A DNA stretch of 28,852 nt. Origin: CG1-02-35-72 sp045046885 (GTDB lineage: Bacteria; Bacteroidota; Bacteroidia; Flavobacteriales; Flavobacteriaceae). Numbering within the stretch: the first letter of the stretch is position 1; each line of letters opens with the position of its first letter. The notes below the pieces were generated by a model. It was not told the origin of the DNA. It did not search any database and saw nothing but the letters and a program-made list of their open reading frames with translations. Both the position numbers and the translations under genes were made by a program. The stretch is taken from assembly GCA_045046885.1 (NCBI GenBank), contig JASFYX010000060.1, positions 1 through 28,852 of the forward strand, in the 5' to 3' direction. Positions 8,154-16,434 of this stretch are shown here, piece after piece.

Positions 8154-10166
8154 TTAATTTTCACTTGGTAAAGTAGAATACAATTCGGCGTAGTCTAACA
8201 TTTGTGTAGCAAAATCGTCTGGATAAGTTATTATAACATCCAATATTTTACCTTCAGCATCAATACTGGGTTTTAAAACAGGATTTATAAAACCACCATA
8301 AGGAGCCACTTTAAACTTGCTGTTGCGTTCTAAAACTTCTTTGAGTAAGTCTTGATCTACTTTTACACCATAGGTTTCTACCAAAGCTTGAGCTGCATTA
8401 AAATCGCCTTCAGATTTTATACGCTGAATTTCTTTTAAAAGTTGCCCAAATAAAACACGTAAAGCTTTATAATCATTTATTTTAAAATAAGTTTTACCGT
8501 CTTTTTTTACTTTTTCTATCACATTATTAGCTTTCCCTTTTTCGTAAGCCCATGCCGCTACCAATTGACGGTTTCGCATATGTGCTTCTTCAATATCATC
8601 ACCTAAATCTAAGCGTACAAGTTGTGTTATTAAACCATTACGGATATAACCATCAAAAGCTACTTTTCCAATGGCTTCCGCATCGGGCGATAAGCCTAAA
8701 TCAACTAATTTTTGATCGGGTAAATAGTACAAGCCTACCAAATCGGCACGTGCTTCTTCTAAAGTAGAAGAGTAGTTTTTCATAGTTTCTTTTGGCGTAC
8801 CAACCCCGGGGTTTATTTTACCACTGGCGTGACCAATAACTTCGTGTAAAGCTGTGTGTAATTTATCGGCTAACTGACCATATTTTTTTTCTAGGGCGAC
8901 TTCATCTTCAGAATAAGCAAATTCTTCTAGGCGTCCGGTTGAACCGACATTGTTGTAAGCCTCAATAATATTACCTAAAGAAACAGATTTTGAGCCGTGT
9001 GTAGATCTAATCCAGTTGGCATTGGGTAAATTAACACCAATAGGTGTAGAAGGTGATGAATCGCCAGATTCACCAACAACATTCACAGTTTTATAAGAAA
9101 CACCAACAACATTTTTCTTTTTATGAGCGGCCATGATAGGCGAATTATCTTCAAACCATTGGGCATTTTTGGCTACAACGGCCATTTTTTTGCTCATTTC
9201 AAAATCTTTTATTTCTACTATGGTTTCATAAGAACCTCTATACCCTTTTGGGTCATTATAAACTTCAATAAAACTGTTGATGTAGTCAATGTCTCCTTCG
9301 GTTGTTTCGGCCCAAGCAATGTTATAGTCATCCCAAGTTTTTAAGTCACCTGTTTTGTAATATTTAATTAACAATTCAAAAGCCTTGGCTTGTTTGTCAT
9401 TTTCGGCTACACCTTTGGCTTTTTCTAGCCAAAAGATTATTTTATCGATTGAAGCACCATAAAGTCCTCCGCTTTTCCATACTTTTTCAACTAATTTACC
9501 GTCTTCTTTTACAAGTTTAGAGTTCAAGCCAAAAGAAAGAGGTTGGTCTGGATTAGGGCTTCTCTTGTTTTTATAAAAAGCATCTACATCAGCTTCTGTA
9601 ATATCGGAACCATAAAAATTAACGGCAGAGCCTAATACTAAGCCTTTGCTAGCATCTAGATTGACTTTTTTATTGTCTTTATCATTAAAAATAATATCAA
9701 AAGGTTCGTCTTTTAATCTGGTATGTGTTTTTTTGAGTAATGCTTTAAAATACGCTTTGCTAAAACCTGGTTTAAACTTGGCATTTGAATAATGATGATG
9801 GATACCATTAGAGAACCATATACGTTTAAGGTAGATTTCAAAATTTTTCCAATCTTCTGTTGTTTTGTCTCCGTCAAATCTTTTGTAAATACGCTCTAAA
9901 GTGCGGCGTATTTTTAGATTGTAACGATAATTTTGATCGTACATAATATCTCTTCCAGAAAGACCAGCTTGTGTAAGGTAATAAACTAATTCTTTTTGTT
10001 TGAGACTTAGGTTGTCAAATCCTGGGACTTGATAGCGCAGTATTTTAACATCGGCAAATTGTTCGGTTAAGTATTTGAATTTTTTATCTTTCGACTTATT
10101 TTCTTTAGAGCAGGAAATAAATAATAAGGCCGTCAAAAAGAATACGAGAGTATGTTTGAGTTTCAT
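8154..10166 (-). CDS. Dipeptidyl-peptidase III-like zinc metallopeptidase (M49), lipoprotein
   Basis: A 670-residue M49-family peptidase, expected to release dipeptides from the N-terminus of oligopeptides. The family zinc signature HEVIGH is at 441-446 (His441, Glu442, His446), and the second motif EEARAD is at 470-475, whose second Glu supplies the third zinc ligand in the family. Length matches bacterial DPP III. The N-terminus is a lipoprotein signal: a hydrophobic stretch and lipobox LFISC with the acylated Cys at residue 19, followed by a Ser/Lys/Glu-rich linker. This places the enzyme on a membrane facing the periplasm or outside, unlike the cytosolic eukaryotic enzymes. A -7 box at 10194-10201 suggests its own promoter. 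Peptide scavenging fits a proteolytic marine lifestyle (inference). Confidence 0.92.
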   Translation of the reverse strand: MKLKHTLVFFLTALLFISCSKENKSKDKKFKYLTEQFADVKILRYQVPGFDNLSLKQKELVYYLTQAGLSGRDIMYDQNYRYNLKIRRTLERIYKRFDGDKTTEDWKNFEIYLKRIWFSNGIHHHYSNAKFKPGFSKAYFKALLKKTHTRLKDEPFDIIFNDKDNKKVNLDASKGLVLGSAVNFYGSDITEADVDAFYKNKRSPNPDQPLSFGLNSKLVKEDGKLVEKVWKSGGLYGASIDKIIFWLEKAKGVAENDKQAKAFELLIKYYKTGDLKTWDDYNIAWAETTEGDIDYINSFIEVYNDPKGYRGSYETIVEIKDFEMSKKMAVVAKNAQWFEDNSPIMAAHKKKNVVGVSYKTVNVVGESGDSSPSTPIGVNLPNANWIRSTHGSKSVSLGNIIEAYNNVGSTGRLEEFAYSEDEVALEKKYGQLADKLHTALHEVIGHASGKINPGVGTPKETMKNYSSTLEEARADLVGLYYLPDQKLVDLGLSPDAEAIGKVAFDGYIRNGLITQLVRLDLGDDIEEAHMRNRQLVAAWAYEKGKANNVIEKVKKDGKTYFKINDYKALRVLFGQLLKEIQRIKSEGDFNAAQALVETYGVKVDQDLLKEVLERNSKFKVAPYGGFINPVLKPSIDAEGKILDVIITYPDDFATQMLDYAELYSTLPSEN

Positions 10167-10193
10167 AATAATTTGTGGTTATTTAAAGTGTCT

Positions 10194-10201
10194 CAAAGAT
10201 A
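10194..10201 (-). promoter_or_regulatory. Candidate Bacteroidetes -7 box for the M49 peptidase gene
   Basis: On the minus strand this reads TATCTTTG, a full match to TAnnTTTG. It lies about 28 bp upstream of the ATG at 10166, giving an expected leader of about 20 nt. No TTTG -33 box is evident at the usual spacing, so support is partial. Confidence 0.5.
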
Positions 10202-10222
10202 CCAAAAAAATAAAAGAAGCTT

Positions 10223-10804
10223 TTAAGATAAATTAAGAATTTCTTGATACCTAAAACAAGTTTTAATATGATCGTTAACCATACCCGTTGCTTGCATATG
10301 TGCGTAAATTACAGTTGAGCCAACAAATTTAAAGCCCCGTTTTTTAAGGTCTTTAGAAAGTATATCTGAAAGGGTTGTTTTGGCAGGAAGCTCTTTTAAT
10401 GAATTGAATGTGTTTACAATAGGTTTTCTGTTTGTGAAGTGCCAAATATATTTACTGAATGTACCAAACTCCTTTTGAATAGCTATAAAAGCTTTGGCAT
10501 TGCTAATTGTTGCTTTTATTTTTAGTTTATTACGGATAATACCGGCATTTTGTAATAAAGATTCATATTTATTTTCATCGTATAAAGCAATTTTCTGATA
10601 ATCAAAATTATCAAAAGCTTTTCTGAAATTTTCACGTTTTCTCAGGACGGTTATCCAACTCAAACCGGCTTGAAAAGTTTCAAGAATCAAAAATTCAAAT
10701 AATTTAGCATCGTCATATACTGGGACGCCCCACTCGTTGTCATGATAAGCCATGTAAAGGGAATTTGTGCCACACCAAGAGCAACGAATTTTTTCTTTTT
10801 CCAT
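10223..10804 (-). CDS. tag: DNA-3-methyladenine glycosylase I
   Basis: A 193-residue base-excision repair enzyme that removes 3-methyladenine from alkylated DNA. The N-terminal pattern (Cys8 ... MAYHDNEWGVP with His21) and the C-terminal NDHIKTC (His and Cys four apart) supply the four zinc ligands known from E. coli Tag. The catalytic-pocket segment LFEFLILETFQAGLSW is also conserved, with its Glu. Length is normal (E. coli 187). The ATG at 10804 is fixed by the early Cys ligand. A -7 box ends only about 5 nt before it, so the transcript may be leaderless. It is divergent from the small lipoprotein gene at 10880. Confidence 0.96.
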   Translation of the reverse strand: MEKEKIRCSWCGTNSLYMAYHDNEWGVPVYDDAKLFEFLILETFQAGLSWITVLRKRENFRKAFDNFDYQKIALYDENKYESLLQNAGIIRNKLKIKATISNAKAFIAIQKEFGTFSKYIWHFTNRKPIVNTFNSLKELPAKTTLSDILSKDLKKRGFKFVGSTVIYAHMQATGMVNDHIKTCFRYQEILNLS

Positions 10805-10809
10805 ATCTA

Positions 10810-10817
10810 CAAAACTA
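10810..10817 (-). promoter_or_regulatory. Candidate -7 box for tag (possibly leaderless)
   Basis: The minus strand reads TAGTTTTG, matching TAnnTTTG. Its last base is 6 nt from the tag ATG, so transcription would begin at or next to the start codon. No TTTG is visible at the -33 distance. Confidence 0.45.
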
Positions 10818-10833
10818 AGAGATTTATTTTACT

Positions 10834-10841
10834 TAATTTTG
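10834..10841 (+). promoter_or_regulatory. Candidate -7 box for the small lipoprotein gene
   Basis: The plus strand reads TAATTTTG, matching TAnnTTTG, about 38 bp upstream of the ATG at 10880. It supports that start rather than an in-frame ATG at 10742 inside tag. It sits 16 bp from the opposing tag -7 box, so the two promoters overlap face to face. Confidence 0.45.
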
Positions 10842-10879
10842 GAATAGTAATTGTGGCTTACTCATCTAAAATTAGTATT

Positions 10880-11281
10880 ATGAGACATTTTATATATTTA
10901 GTTTTAACGTTGATTTTTATAGGCTCTTGCGCCACAAAAAATCCGATAGTTAAAAATGCAAAAGTAAAGAGTGATAAAAATAGTATTGTTAGAATAGAAA
11001 ACGACAGTTTAGAATACCAAATAATTATTTACGATATTAAATTTCGCAATTATTTAGAATTCGTAGCTAAACCTATGTCTTATTACACTATTGATTATTT
11101 AGAAAGTAAAAACAGTATCTATGTGTCTGAATGGAATGATAGGTTTCTAAGAGGTCTAAAGCCTAATCTCTACGAAAATAAAATAGATTTTGATTCTTCA
11201 ATACACTATGGTCTAGAAGTTAATTATAAACTATTTAATTATTTTAAATATGTTGAAAGAGAGTATGGTGAGAAGTTTTAA
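10880..11281 (+). CDS. Small lipoprotein of unknown function
   Basis: A 133-residue protein that starts with the lipoprotein signal MRHFIYLVLTLIFIGSC (lipobox IGSC, acylated Cys17). The open frame extends upstream to 10742, but that part overlaps tag on the other strand, has no signal peptide and lies upstream of the -7 box. The ATG at 10880 is therefore preferred. The mature part is rich in Tyr, Asn and Lys with no recognised domain. Segments such as DSLEYQIIIYDIKFRNYLE suggest a beta-rich fold. It is a single gene closed by a strong terminator. Membrane anchoring is well supported; function is unknown. Confidence 0.8.
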   Translation: MRHFIYLVLTLIFIGSCATKNPIVKNAKVKSDKNSIVRIENDSLEYQIIIYDIKFRNYLEFVAKPMSYYTIDYLESKNSIYVSEWNDRFLRGLKPNLYENKIDFDSSIHYGLEVNYKLFNYFKYVEREYGEKF

Positions 11282-11288
11282 AAAATAA

Positions 11289-11310
11289 AACGCCCCAATT
11301 ATGGGGCGTT
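11289..11310. terminator. Bidirectional intrinsic terminator
   Basis: Stem aacgcccc (11289-11296), 6-nt loop, ggggcgtt (11303-11310). It is followed by T-rich sequence on the plus strand and preceded by A-rich sequence that gives a U-run on the minus strand. It lies between the convergent lipoprotein gene and pckA. Confidence 0.93.
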
Positions 11311-11330
11311 TTTTGGTTTTAGTAATAAAA

Positions 11331-12899
11331 TTATTTAACAGGTGCTCCAGCCAAAATTTCGGCAGAGGCTCCTTCTTCAAAAGTCTTAAAGTTTTTATGA
11401 AACGATTGAGCCAATTCTTTTGCCTTAGTATCGTAAGCCTCTTTATCTTTCCATGTGTTTCTGGGGTTTAAAACCTCGGTAGGAACATTATCGCAAGATG
11501 TAGGGACAGCCAACTTAAACACAGGATGTGTTTCGTAAGTGGCTAAATCTAATTTACCTTCCATAGCTGCGGTAATCATAGCACGCGTATATTTAAGTTT
11601 CATTCTACTACCCACACCATAAGGCCCCCCTGTCCAACCAGTATTAATCAACCAAACATTTACACCTGTTTTGTGCATTTTTTTTGTCAATTTAGTGGCA
11701 TATTTAGCTGGGTGTAAAGGCATAAAAGGAGCGCCAAAACAAGCTGAAAATGACGGAAGAGGTTCGTTAATACCTTCCTCGGTTCCGGCTACTTTTGCAG
11801 TATAACCCGAAATAAAATGATAAGCGGCTTGCCCAGGTGTTAATTTTGAAATAGGAGGTAATACACCAAAAGCATCAGCTGTTAAAAAGAAAATATTTTT
11901 TGGATTTTCGCCTACAGAAGGTACTTGTATATTATCAATGTAGTTAATAGGATAGCTCACACGTGTATTCTGAGTAATGGTAGTATCTTCAAAATCAATT
12001 TCGTTACTGTCGCGTTTAAAAATGACATTTTCTAAAAGTGCACCTTTTTTAATAGCACTAAAAATTTCAGGTTCTTTTTCAGCACTTAAATCAATTACTT
12101 TGGCATAGCAACCCCCTTCAATATTAAAGATTTTATTATCGGGTGTCCAGCCGTGTTCGTCATCGCCAATAAGTTTTCTGTTTGGGTCTGCGGATAAAGT
12201 AGTTTTACCTGTGCCAGATAGCCCAAAGAAAATAGCCGTATCGCCATCCTTACCAACATTGGCAGAGCAATGCATTGGAAAAGTTTTTTTATTAACAGGT
12301 AAAATAAAGTTTAAAGCAGAAAAAACGCCTTTTTTAACTTCGCCGGTATAACCAGATCCGCCAATTAAAATGATTTTTCTTTTAAAATTAATGATAGAAA
12401 AATTATGTTGACGTGTGCCGTGTTTAGCAGAATTAGACAAGAATTTGGGTGCTTGAATAACAGACCATTCTGGTGTAAAATTTTCTAATTCTTCTTTAGG
12501 CGGTTTTATAAACATATTGTAGGCAAATAAACTAACCCAAGGTAATTCTGTTACAATGCGTATTTTTAAGCGGTAACGTTCATCGGCACAGGCATAAACA
12601 TCGCGCGCAAATAATTCTTTATCAGATAAATAATCTATAACACGGTTGTAAAGAATTTCAAATTTATATTCGTCAAAAGGAAGGTTAATTTTACCGTCCC
12701 ACCATACAGTATTTTCGGTAATTTCGTCTTTTACTATGAAACGATCTTTTGGAGATCTTCCTGTAAACTCACCTGTATTAACGGCAAGGGCTCCTGTGCT
12801 TGTTAAACGTCCTAAATTGCGTTGTAAAGAAATTTTTTCTAATTCATCTGAAGATAAATTCCAGTGTACTGTAGCATTTTTTAAACCTAAATTTTTCAT
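11331..12899 (-). CDS. pckA: Phosphoenolpyruvate carboxykinase (ATP)
   Basis: A 522-residue cytoplasmic enzyme converting oxaloacetate and ATP to PEP, CO2 and ADP, the entry step of gluconeogenesis. It shows the N-terminal FTGRSPKDRF motif (about 45-54). GGSGYTGEVKKG (180-191) corresponds to the PEPCK-specific Lys/substrate region. The P-loop is GLSGTGKTTLS (226-236), and the kinase-2-like metal site is IGDDEHGW (244-251). The P-loop form and length indicate the ATP-dependent class, not the GTP class. It lies 27 bp downstream of a DUF423 gene on the same strand, so the two may be co-transcribed. Confidence 0.97.
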   Translation of the reverse strand: MKNLGLKNATVHWNLSSDELEKISLQRNLGRLTSTGALAVNTGEFTGRSPKDRFIVKDEITENTVWWDGKINLPFDEYKFEILYNRVIDYLSDKELFARDVYACADERYRLKIRIVTELPWVSLFAYNMFIKPPKEELENFTPEWSVIQAPKFLSNSAKHGTRQHNFSIINFKRKIILIGGSGYTGEVKKGVFSALNFILPVNKKTFPMHCSANVGKDGDTAIFFGLSGTGKTTLSADPNRKLIGDDEHGWTPDNKIFNIEGGCYAKVIDLSAEKEPEIFSAIKKGALLENVIFKRDSNEIDFEDTTITQNTRVSYPINYIDNIQVPSVGENPKNIFFLTADAFGVLPPISKLTPGQAAYHFISGYTAKVAGTEEGINEPLPSFSACFGAPFMPLHPAKYATKLTKKMHKTGVNVWLINTGWTGGPYGVGSRMKLKYTRAMITAAMEGKLDLATYETHPVFKLAVPTSCDNVPTEVLNPRNTWKDKEAYDTKAKELAQSFHKNFKTFEEGASAEILAGAPVK

Positions 12900-12926
12900 T
12901 TTTCGGATTGGTTAAAGATGTAATAT

Positions 12927-13301
12927 TTATGATTTTTTCTTGTTTAAATTTAAAAATAAAAGTGTCCAGCCTATAATAAACAGCAGACCTCCTAATGGTG
13001 TAATAAACCAAATTAGTTTTGGAGATACACCTCCTATTGTAATGGCATAAATAGAGCCGCTAAAAAATAAAATACCTATTAAAATTATGACGCTAATTGT
13101 CTTTTTAAACTTAGTAGATAATAAGTTAGTTGTATTTATAAAGAGTAGAAACAGAACGTGATACATTTGATACTTTACCGCTGTTTCAAAACTTTTTAAG
13201 GCATCGGACGTTAGGCTTTCTTTTAGAGCATGTGCCCCAAAAGCACCTAAAATGATAGTGAGGATTCCTAAAAAAGCAGTAATTGCTAAATATTTATTCA
13301 C
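12927..13301 (-). CDS. DUF423 family small integral membrane protein
   Basis: A 124-residue protein that is almost entirely hydrophobic, with about four predicted membrane segments. The first segment contains the conserved GAFGAHALK element (21-29), and GALGAH-type sequence there is the hallmark of DUF423 (YgdD-like) proteins. The C-terminal segment carries PLGGLLFIIGW. The start is GTG (13299-13301); no ATG precedes the first membrane segment in frame. It sits directly upstream of pckA. The molecular function of the family is not established. Confidence 0.88.
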   Translation of the reverse strand: MNKYLAITAFLGILTIILGAFGAHALKESLTSDALKSFETAVKYQMYHVLFLLFINTTNLLSTKFKKTISVIILIGILFFSGSIYAITIGGVSPKLIWFITPLGGLLFIIGWTLLFLNLNKKKS

Positions 13302-13379
13302 CTTTAATAATTTTGGTAAAAATAAACTTTTAGTTAGAAATCTTACTATTTTTTATTAAAAAACATAACCAATATAGAT

Positions 13380-13387
13380 TACATTTG
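13380..13387 (+). promoter_or_regulatory. Candidate -7 box for the DUF2007 gene (possibly leaderless)
   Basis: TACATTTG matches TAnnTTTG. It ends 4 nt before the ATG at 13392, so a normally spaced transcription start would fall on the start codon. No in-frame Met follows that would keep the domain, so a leaderless mRNA is suggested. Confidence 0.45.
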
Positions 13388-13391
13388 TAAA

Positions 13392-13616
13392 ATGGAATTA
13401 GATGCTAACAGTCTTGTAACTATTTATACGTCATCATTTTCTCACGAAGTGTATTTGGCTAAAAATAAATTAGCTTTAAATAGTATTGAAAGTTATGTTT
13501 TTGATGATAATTTAAATTCAATTATAGGAACAGCTTTTGTAGAGACCTATAAATTAAAAGTAAAATTTAAAGATTTTGAACTAGCAAAGACCCTTTTAAG
13601 TCTTAATAAAATCTGA
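13392..13616 (+). CDS. DUF2007 domain protein
   Basis: A 74-residue cytoplasmic protein. The pattern VTIYTSSFSHEVYLAKNKLA, a short central loop (FDDNLNS) and a C-terminal LKVKFKDFELAKTLL fit the small DUF2007 domain, named a putative signal-transducing protein. In that family two ferredoxin-like halves end with an acidic residue and an Ala-x-x-Leu helix. It lies upstream of, and on the same strand as, the saccharopine-dehydrogenase-like gene (61 bp apart). The biochemical role is unknown. Confidence 0.78.
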   Translation: MELDANSLVTIYTSSFSHEVYLAKNKLALNSIESYVFDDNLNSIIGTAFVETYKLKVKFKDFELAKTLLSLNKI

Positions 13617-13677
13617 AAATAAATTTAACTAGATAGCGATTAAAATTGTATTTTCGTTCGACAAAAAAAGGATTTAA

Positions 13678-15048
13678 ATGAGAAAAATACTGATTATAGG
13701 CGCAGGTAAATCATCATCATCTTTAATAAGATATTTATTAGAAAAATCTGTTAAAGAAAACATACAGGTTATTGTAGGAGATATAACAAAAGAAATTGCC
13801 TTAGATAAGACAAAAAATCATAAAAATTCTAAAGCAATAGCCTTAAATGTGTTTGATGAAGAAAATCGTCAATCTACTATTAAAAATGCCGATATAGTTG
13901 TTTCTATGTTACCCGCAAGATTTCATTTAGAAGTTGCTAAAGACTGTTTGAAATTTGGTAAAAACTTGGTAACACCGTCATATATTAGTCCCGAAATGCA
14001 AGAGTTAAACGAAGAAGTTTTAGCTAAAAATCTGGTTTTTATGAACGAAATTGGCGTTGACCCTGGTATTGATCATATGAGTGCGATGCAGGTTATAGAT
14101 CGCATTAGAGAAAAGGGCGGAAAAATGTTACTTTTTGAATCTTTTACAGGAGGCTTGGTAGCACCTGAAAGCGATGATAATTTGTGGAACTACAAATTCA
14201 CGTGGAATCCGCGTAACGTAGTTGTGGCAGGACAAGGTGCGGCAGCTAAATTTATTCAAGAAGGCACTTATAAATACATCCCTTATAAAAAACTGTTCAG
14301 ACGGACAGAAATACTCAAAATTGATGGTCATGGAAAATTTGAAGCCTATGCTAATCGTGATTCTTTAAAATACCGTCATATTTACGGACTAGACGACGTA
14401 TTAACACTTTACAGAGGCACTTTAAGACGTGTTGGTTTCTCACGGGCGTGGAATGTTTTTGTACAGTTGGGCATGACAGCCGATAGTTATACTATGGAAG
14501 GTTCAGAAAATATGACTTATCGCGATTTTACAAATTCTTTTTTGGCTTATAATCCTAATGATTCGGTTGAATTAAAACTACGCCATTATTTAAAAATTGA
14601 CCAAGACGATATTATTTGGGATAAATTGGTTGAACTCGATATTTTTAATAGGACTAAAAAAGTTGGTATAAAAGACGCTACACCAGCTCAAATATTACAG
14701 AAAATTCTTAATGAAAAATGGTGTTTATGTTCCGACGATAAAGACATGATAATAATGATGCACAAGTTTGGATATGAATTAGACGGTAAACGCAAACAAA
14801 TAGAATCGAGTTTAATGGTAAAAGGCGAAAACCAGACTTATACGGCTATGGCCAATACTGTGGGACTTCCTGTAGGCATTGCAACACTTAAAATTTTAAA
14901 TAAGGTTATAACTAAGCCTGGTGTGCAATTACCTATTGCTAAAGAGGTTTATACACCCATACTTAAAGAATTAGAAGATTACGGCATTTCTTTTGAAGAA
15001 CAGCGCGTGCCATATCAAGGGTACAATCCTAATAATATTTTTGGATAA
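13678..15048 (+). CDS. Saccharopine dehydrogenase-like oxidoreductase
   Basis: A 456-residue NAD(P)-dependent enzyme. An N-terminal Rossmann fold starts MRKILIIGAGKSSSSLI (nucleotide-binding loop GAGKSS at 8-13). A second segment, DIVVSMLPARFH (about 72-83), is typical of the saccharopine dehydrogenase family. The catalytic-domain signature NEIGVDPGIDHMSAM (about 122-136) and FESFTGGL follow. The family includes LYS9-type saccharopine reductases and carboxynorspermidine synthases. The full-length fit suggests lysine metabolism, but the substrate is not certain from sequence. The next gene starts 3 bp after its stop, so it may be transcribed with the glycosyltransferase and flavoprotein genes. 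Confidence 0.9.
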   Translation: MRKILIIGAGKSSSSLIRYLLEKSVKENIQVIVGDITKEIALDKTKNHKNSKAIALNVFDEENRQSTIKNADIVVSMLPARFHLEVAKDCLKFGKNLVTPSYISPEMQELNEEVLAKNLVFMNEIGVDPGIDHMSAMQVIDRIREKGGKMLLFESFTGGLVAPESDDNLWNYKFTWNPRNVVVAGQGAAAKFIQEGTYKYIPYKKLFRRTEILKIDGHGKFEAYANRDSLKYRHIYGLDDVLTLYRGTLRRVGFSRAWNVFVQLGMTADSYTMEGSENMTYRDFTNSFLAYNPNDSVELKLRHYLKIDQDDIIWDKLVELDIFNRTKKVGIKDATPAQILQKILNEKWCLCSDDKDMIIMMHKFGYELDGKRKQIESSLMVKGENQTYTAMANTVGLPVGIATLKILNKVITKPGVQLPIAKEVYTPILKELEDYGISFEEQRVPYQGYNPNNIFG

Positions 15049-15051
15049 TTT

Positions 15052-16434
15052 ATGTTTAAAAGTAAAAGAGATTTAATTTTTGTTGCTATACTCGTTTTAG
15101 TCCATCTTTTATTTTTCTTTTTTGCCGTTTATAACAGTAATTATTACCCCTTTTCAGGATTTAATTTTAAACTAACAGACCCTTATCAATACCTAACTGA
15201 AGCCAAAAATATTGTTGAACACGGTGTTTTTTATTGTGGCGATTTAAGTCAACCCATAAATTTTGACTTTTACACATTACGTCCACCTGTTTATCCTTTG
15301 TTTTTGTCTGTATTTTATTTGTTAAAAGCACCACTGTATGTCATTATATTTTTTCAAAATATTATTTCTATTGCCTCAATATTATTAGTTAGAAAAACAA
15401 TTTTACTTTTTAATTATAAAAAAAAGTACGACACTTTATTTATCGGCTTGTTGTTGCTAACACCTTCGCAATTTATTTATGCCAATACCATTTTTTCTGA
15501 AGTTATTTTCCAATTTTTTATCGTATTGATGTTTAGATATATGGTGTTGTTTAGCAAGTTTAAAAAGAAAAAATATTTATTGAGGTATAGCATTGCTCTT
15601 GTATTGGCGGCTTTTACAAAGCCCGTTATGTATTTATTTGTTGTCCCAAGTTTACTCTATATGTTTTATGTATCCTATAAAATAAAGAAATGGTATCCAA
15701 TTATTTTATCATTCGTGCCTGTTTTGGCTGTTTTATTGCTGATGTCTTGGAACCACAAACGGACAAATACCTATCAGTATTCCAGTATTCAAGCCATCAA
15801 TCTTTTAAATTACAATACACGTCTTTTTATGATGAGTAAAAAAGGATCTACTTTTGCCGATAAGTTTTTAGACAGTATTCACAACAACGCCGATAAAATT
15901 CAAGACTACTCAGAGAGAAATTCATATTTAAATAGCGCTAGCCAAAATTACCTGAGTCACAATTTATTCGGGTATGGTTTTTATCATCTGCAAGGCAGTG
16001 TTTTTGCTATGTTAGACCCCGGCCGTTTTGATATTTCAAATTTCTTTATGCTCAATACTAAAAACGTTAAACAGAAAGGCATTTTATTTCATTTAAACAA
16101 TGGCGGATTCTTTAGTGTTGTAAAATTTTTAATTGACACCTATTCTATACCATTACTACTATTTTTAGGTTTAATTTTATTTATTAATGTTTTTAAATTG
16201 TTGAGCTTAGTTTTGTTCATCTTCAATAAGAGAATCAATTTAAATTTTAAAATAATAGTTTTGGGTTTATTGCTTTATATCATTTTATTGGCGGGTCCTG
16301 TTGGAGCATCACGCTATATGATGCCTTTAGTCCCTATAATTATTGGCGTTATTTTAATTGATAATTTCTTTATTGAAAAATTAATCTCAAAAGGGAAAGG
16401 GATATTTACAAAAAACAAAAACTACGATGTCTAA
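15052..16434 (+). CDS. GT-C-type membrane glycosyltransferase-like protein
   Basis: A 460-residue polytopic membrane protein with about 9-11 hydrophobic segments (the first at residues 8-26, the last near 415-445). The first external loop contains an acidic motif, DPYQY (43-47), followed by RPPVYPLFL (77-85). This pattern is seen in GT-C enzymes related to dolichyl-phosphate-mannose protein mannosyltransferases (GT39) and ArnT. Such enzymes move a sugar from a polyprenyl-phosphate donor to an acceptor outside the cytoplasm. Both donor and acceptor are unknown here. The gene starts 3 bp after the preceding stop and overlaps the next gene by 8 nt (16427-16434), so it is tightly linked to the flavoprotein. 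Confidence 0.78.
   Translation: MFKSKRDLIFVAILVLVHLLFFFFAVYNSNYYPFSGFNFKLTDPYQYLTEAKNIVEHGVFYCGDLSQPINFDFYTLRPPVYPLFLSVFYLLKAPLYVIIFFQNIISIASILLVRKTILLFNYKKKYDTLFIGLLLLTPSQFIYANTIFSEVIFQFFIVLMFRYMVLFSKFKKKKYLLRYSIALVLAAFTKPVMYLFVVPSLLYMFYVSYKIKKWYPIILSFVPVLAVLLLMSWNHKRTNTYQYSSIQAINLLNYNTRLFMMSKKGSTFADKFLDSIHNNADKIQDYSERNSYLNSASQNYLSHNLFGYGFYHLQGSVFAMLDPGRFDISNFFMLNTKNVKQKGILFHLNNGGFFSVVKFLIDTYSIPLLLFLGLILFINVFKLLSLVLFIFNKRINLNFKIIVLGLLLYIILLAGPVGASRYMMPLVPIIIGVILIDNFFIEKLISKGKGIFTKNKNYDV

Noticed and set aside
10742..10879. Upstream extension of the small lipoprotein frame to an ATG at 10742
   Set aside because: It overlaps tag on the other strand, hides the lipoprotein signal in the middle of the protein and lies upstream of the -7 box at 10834-10841.
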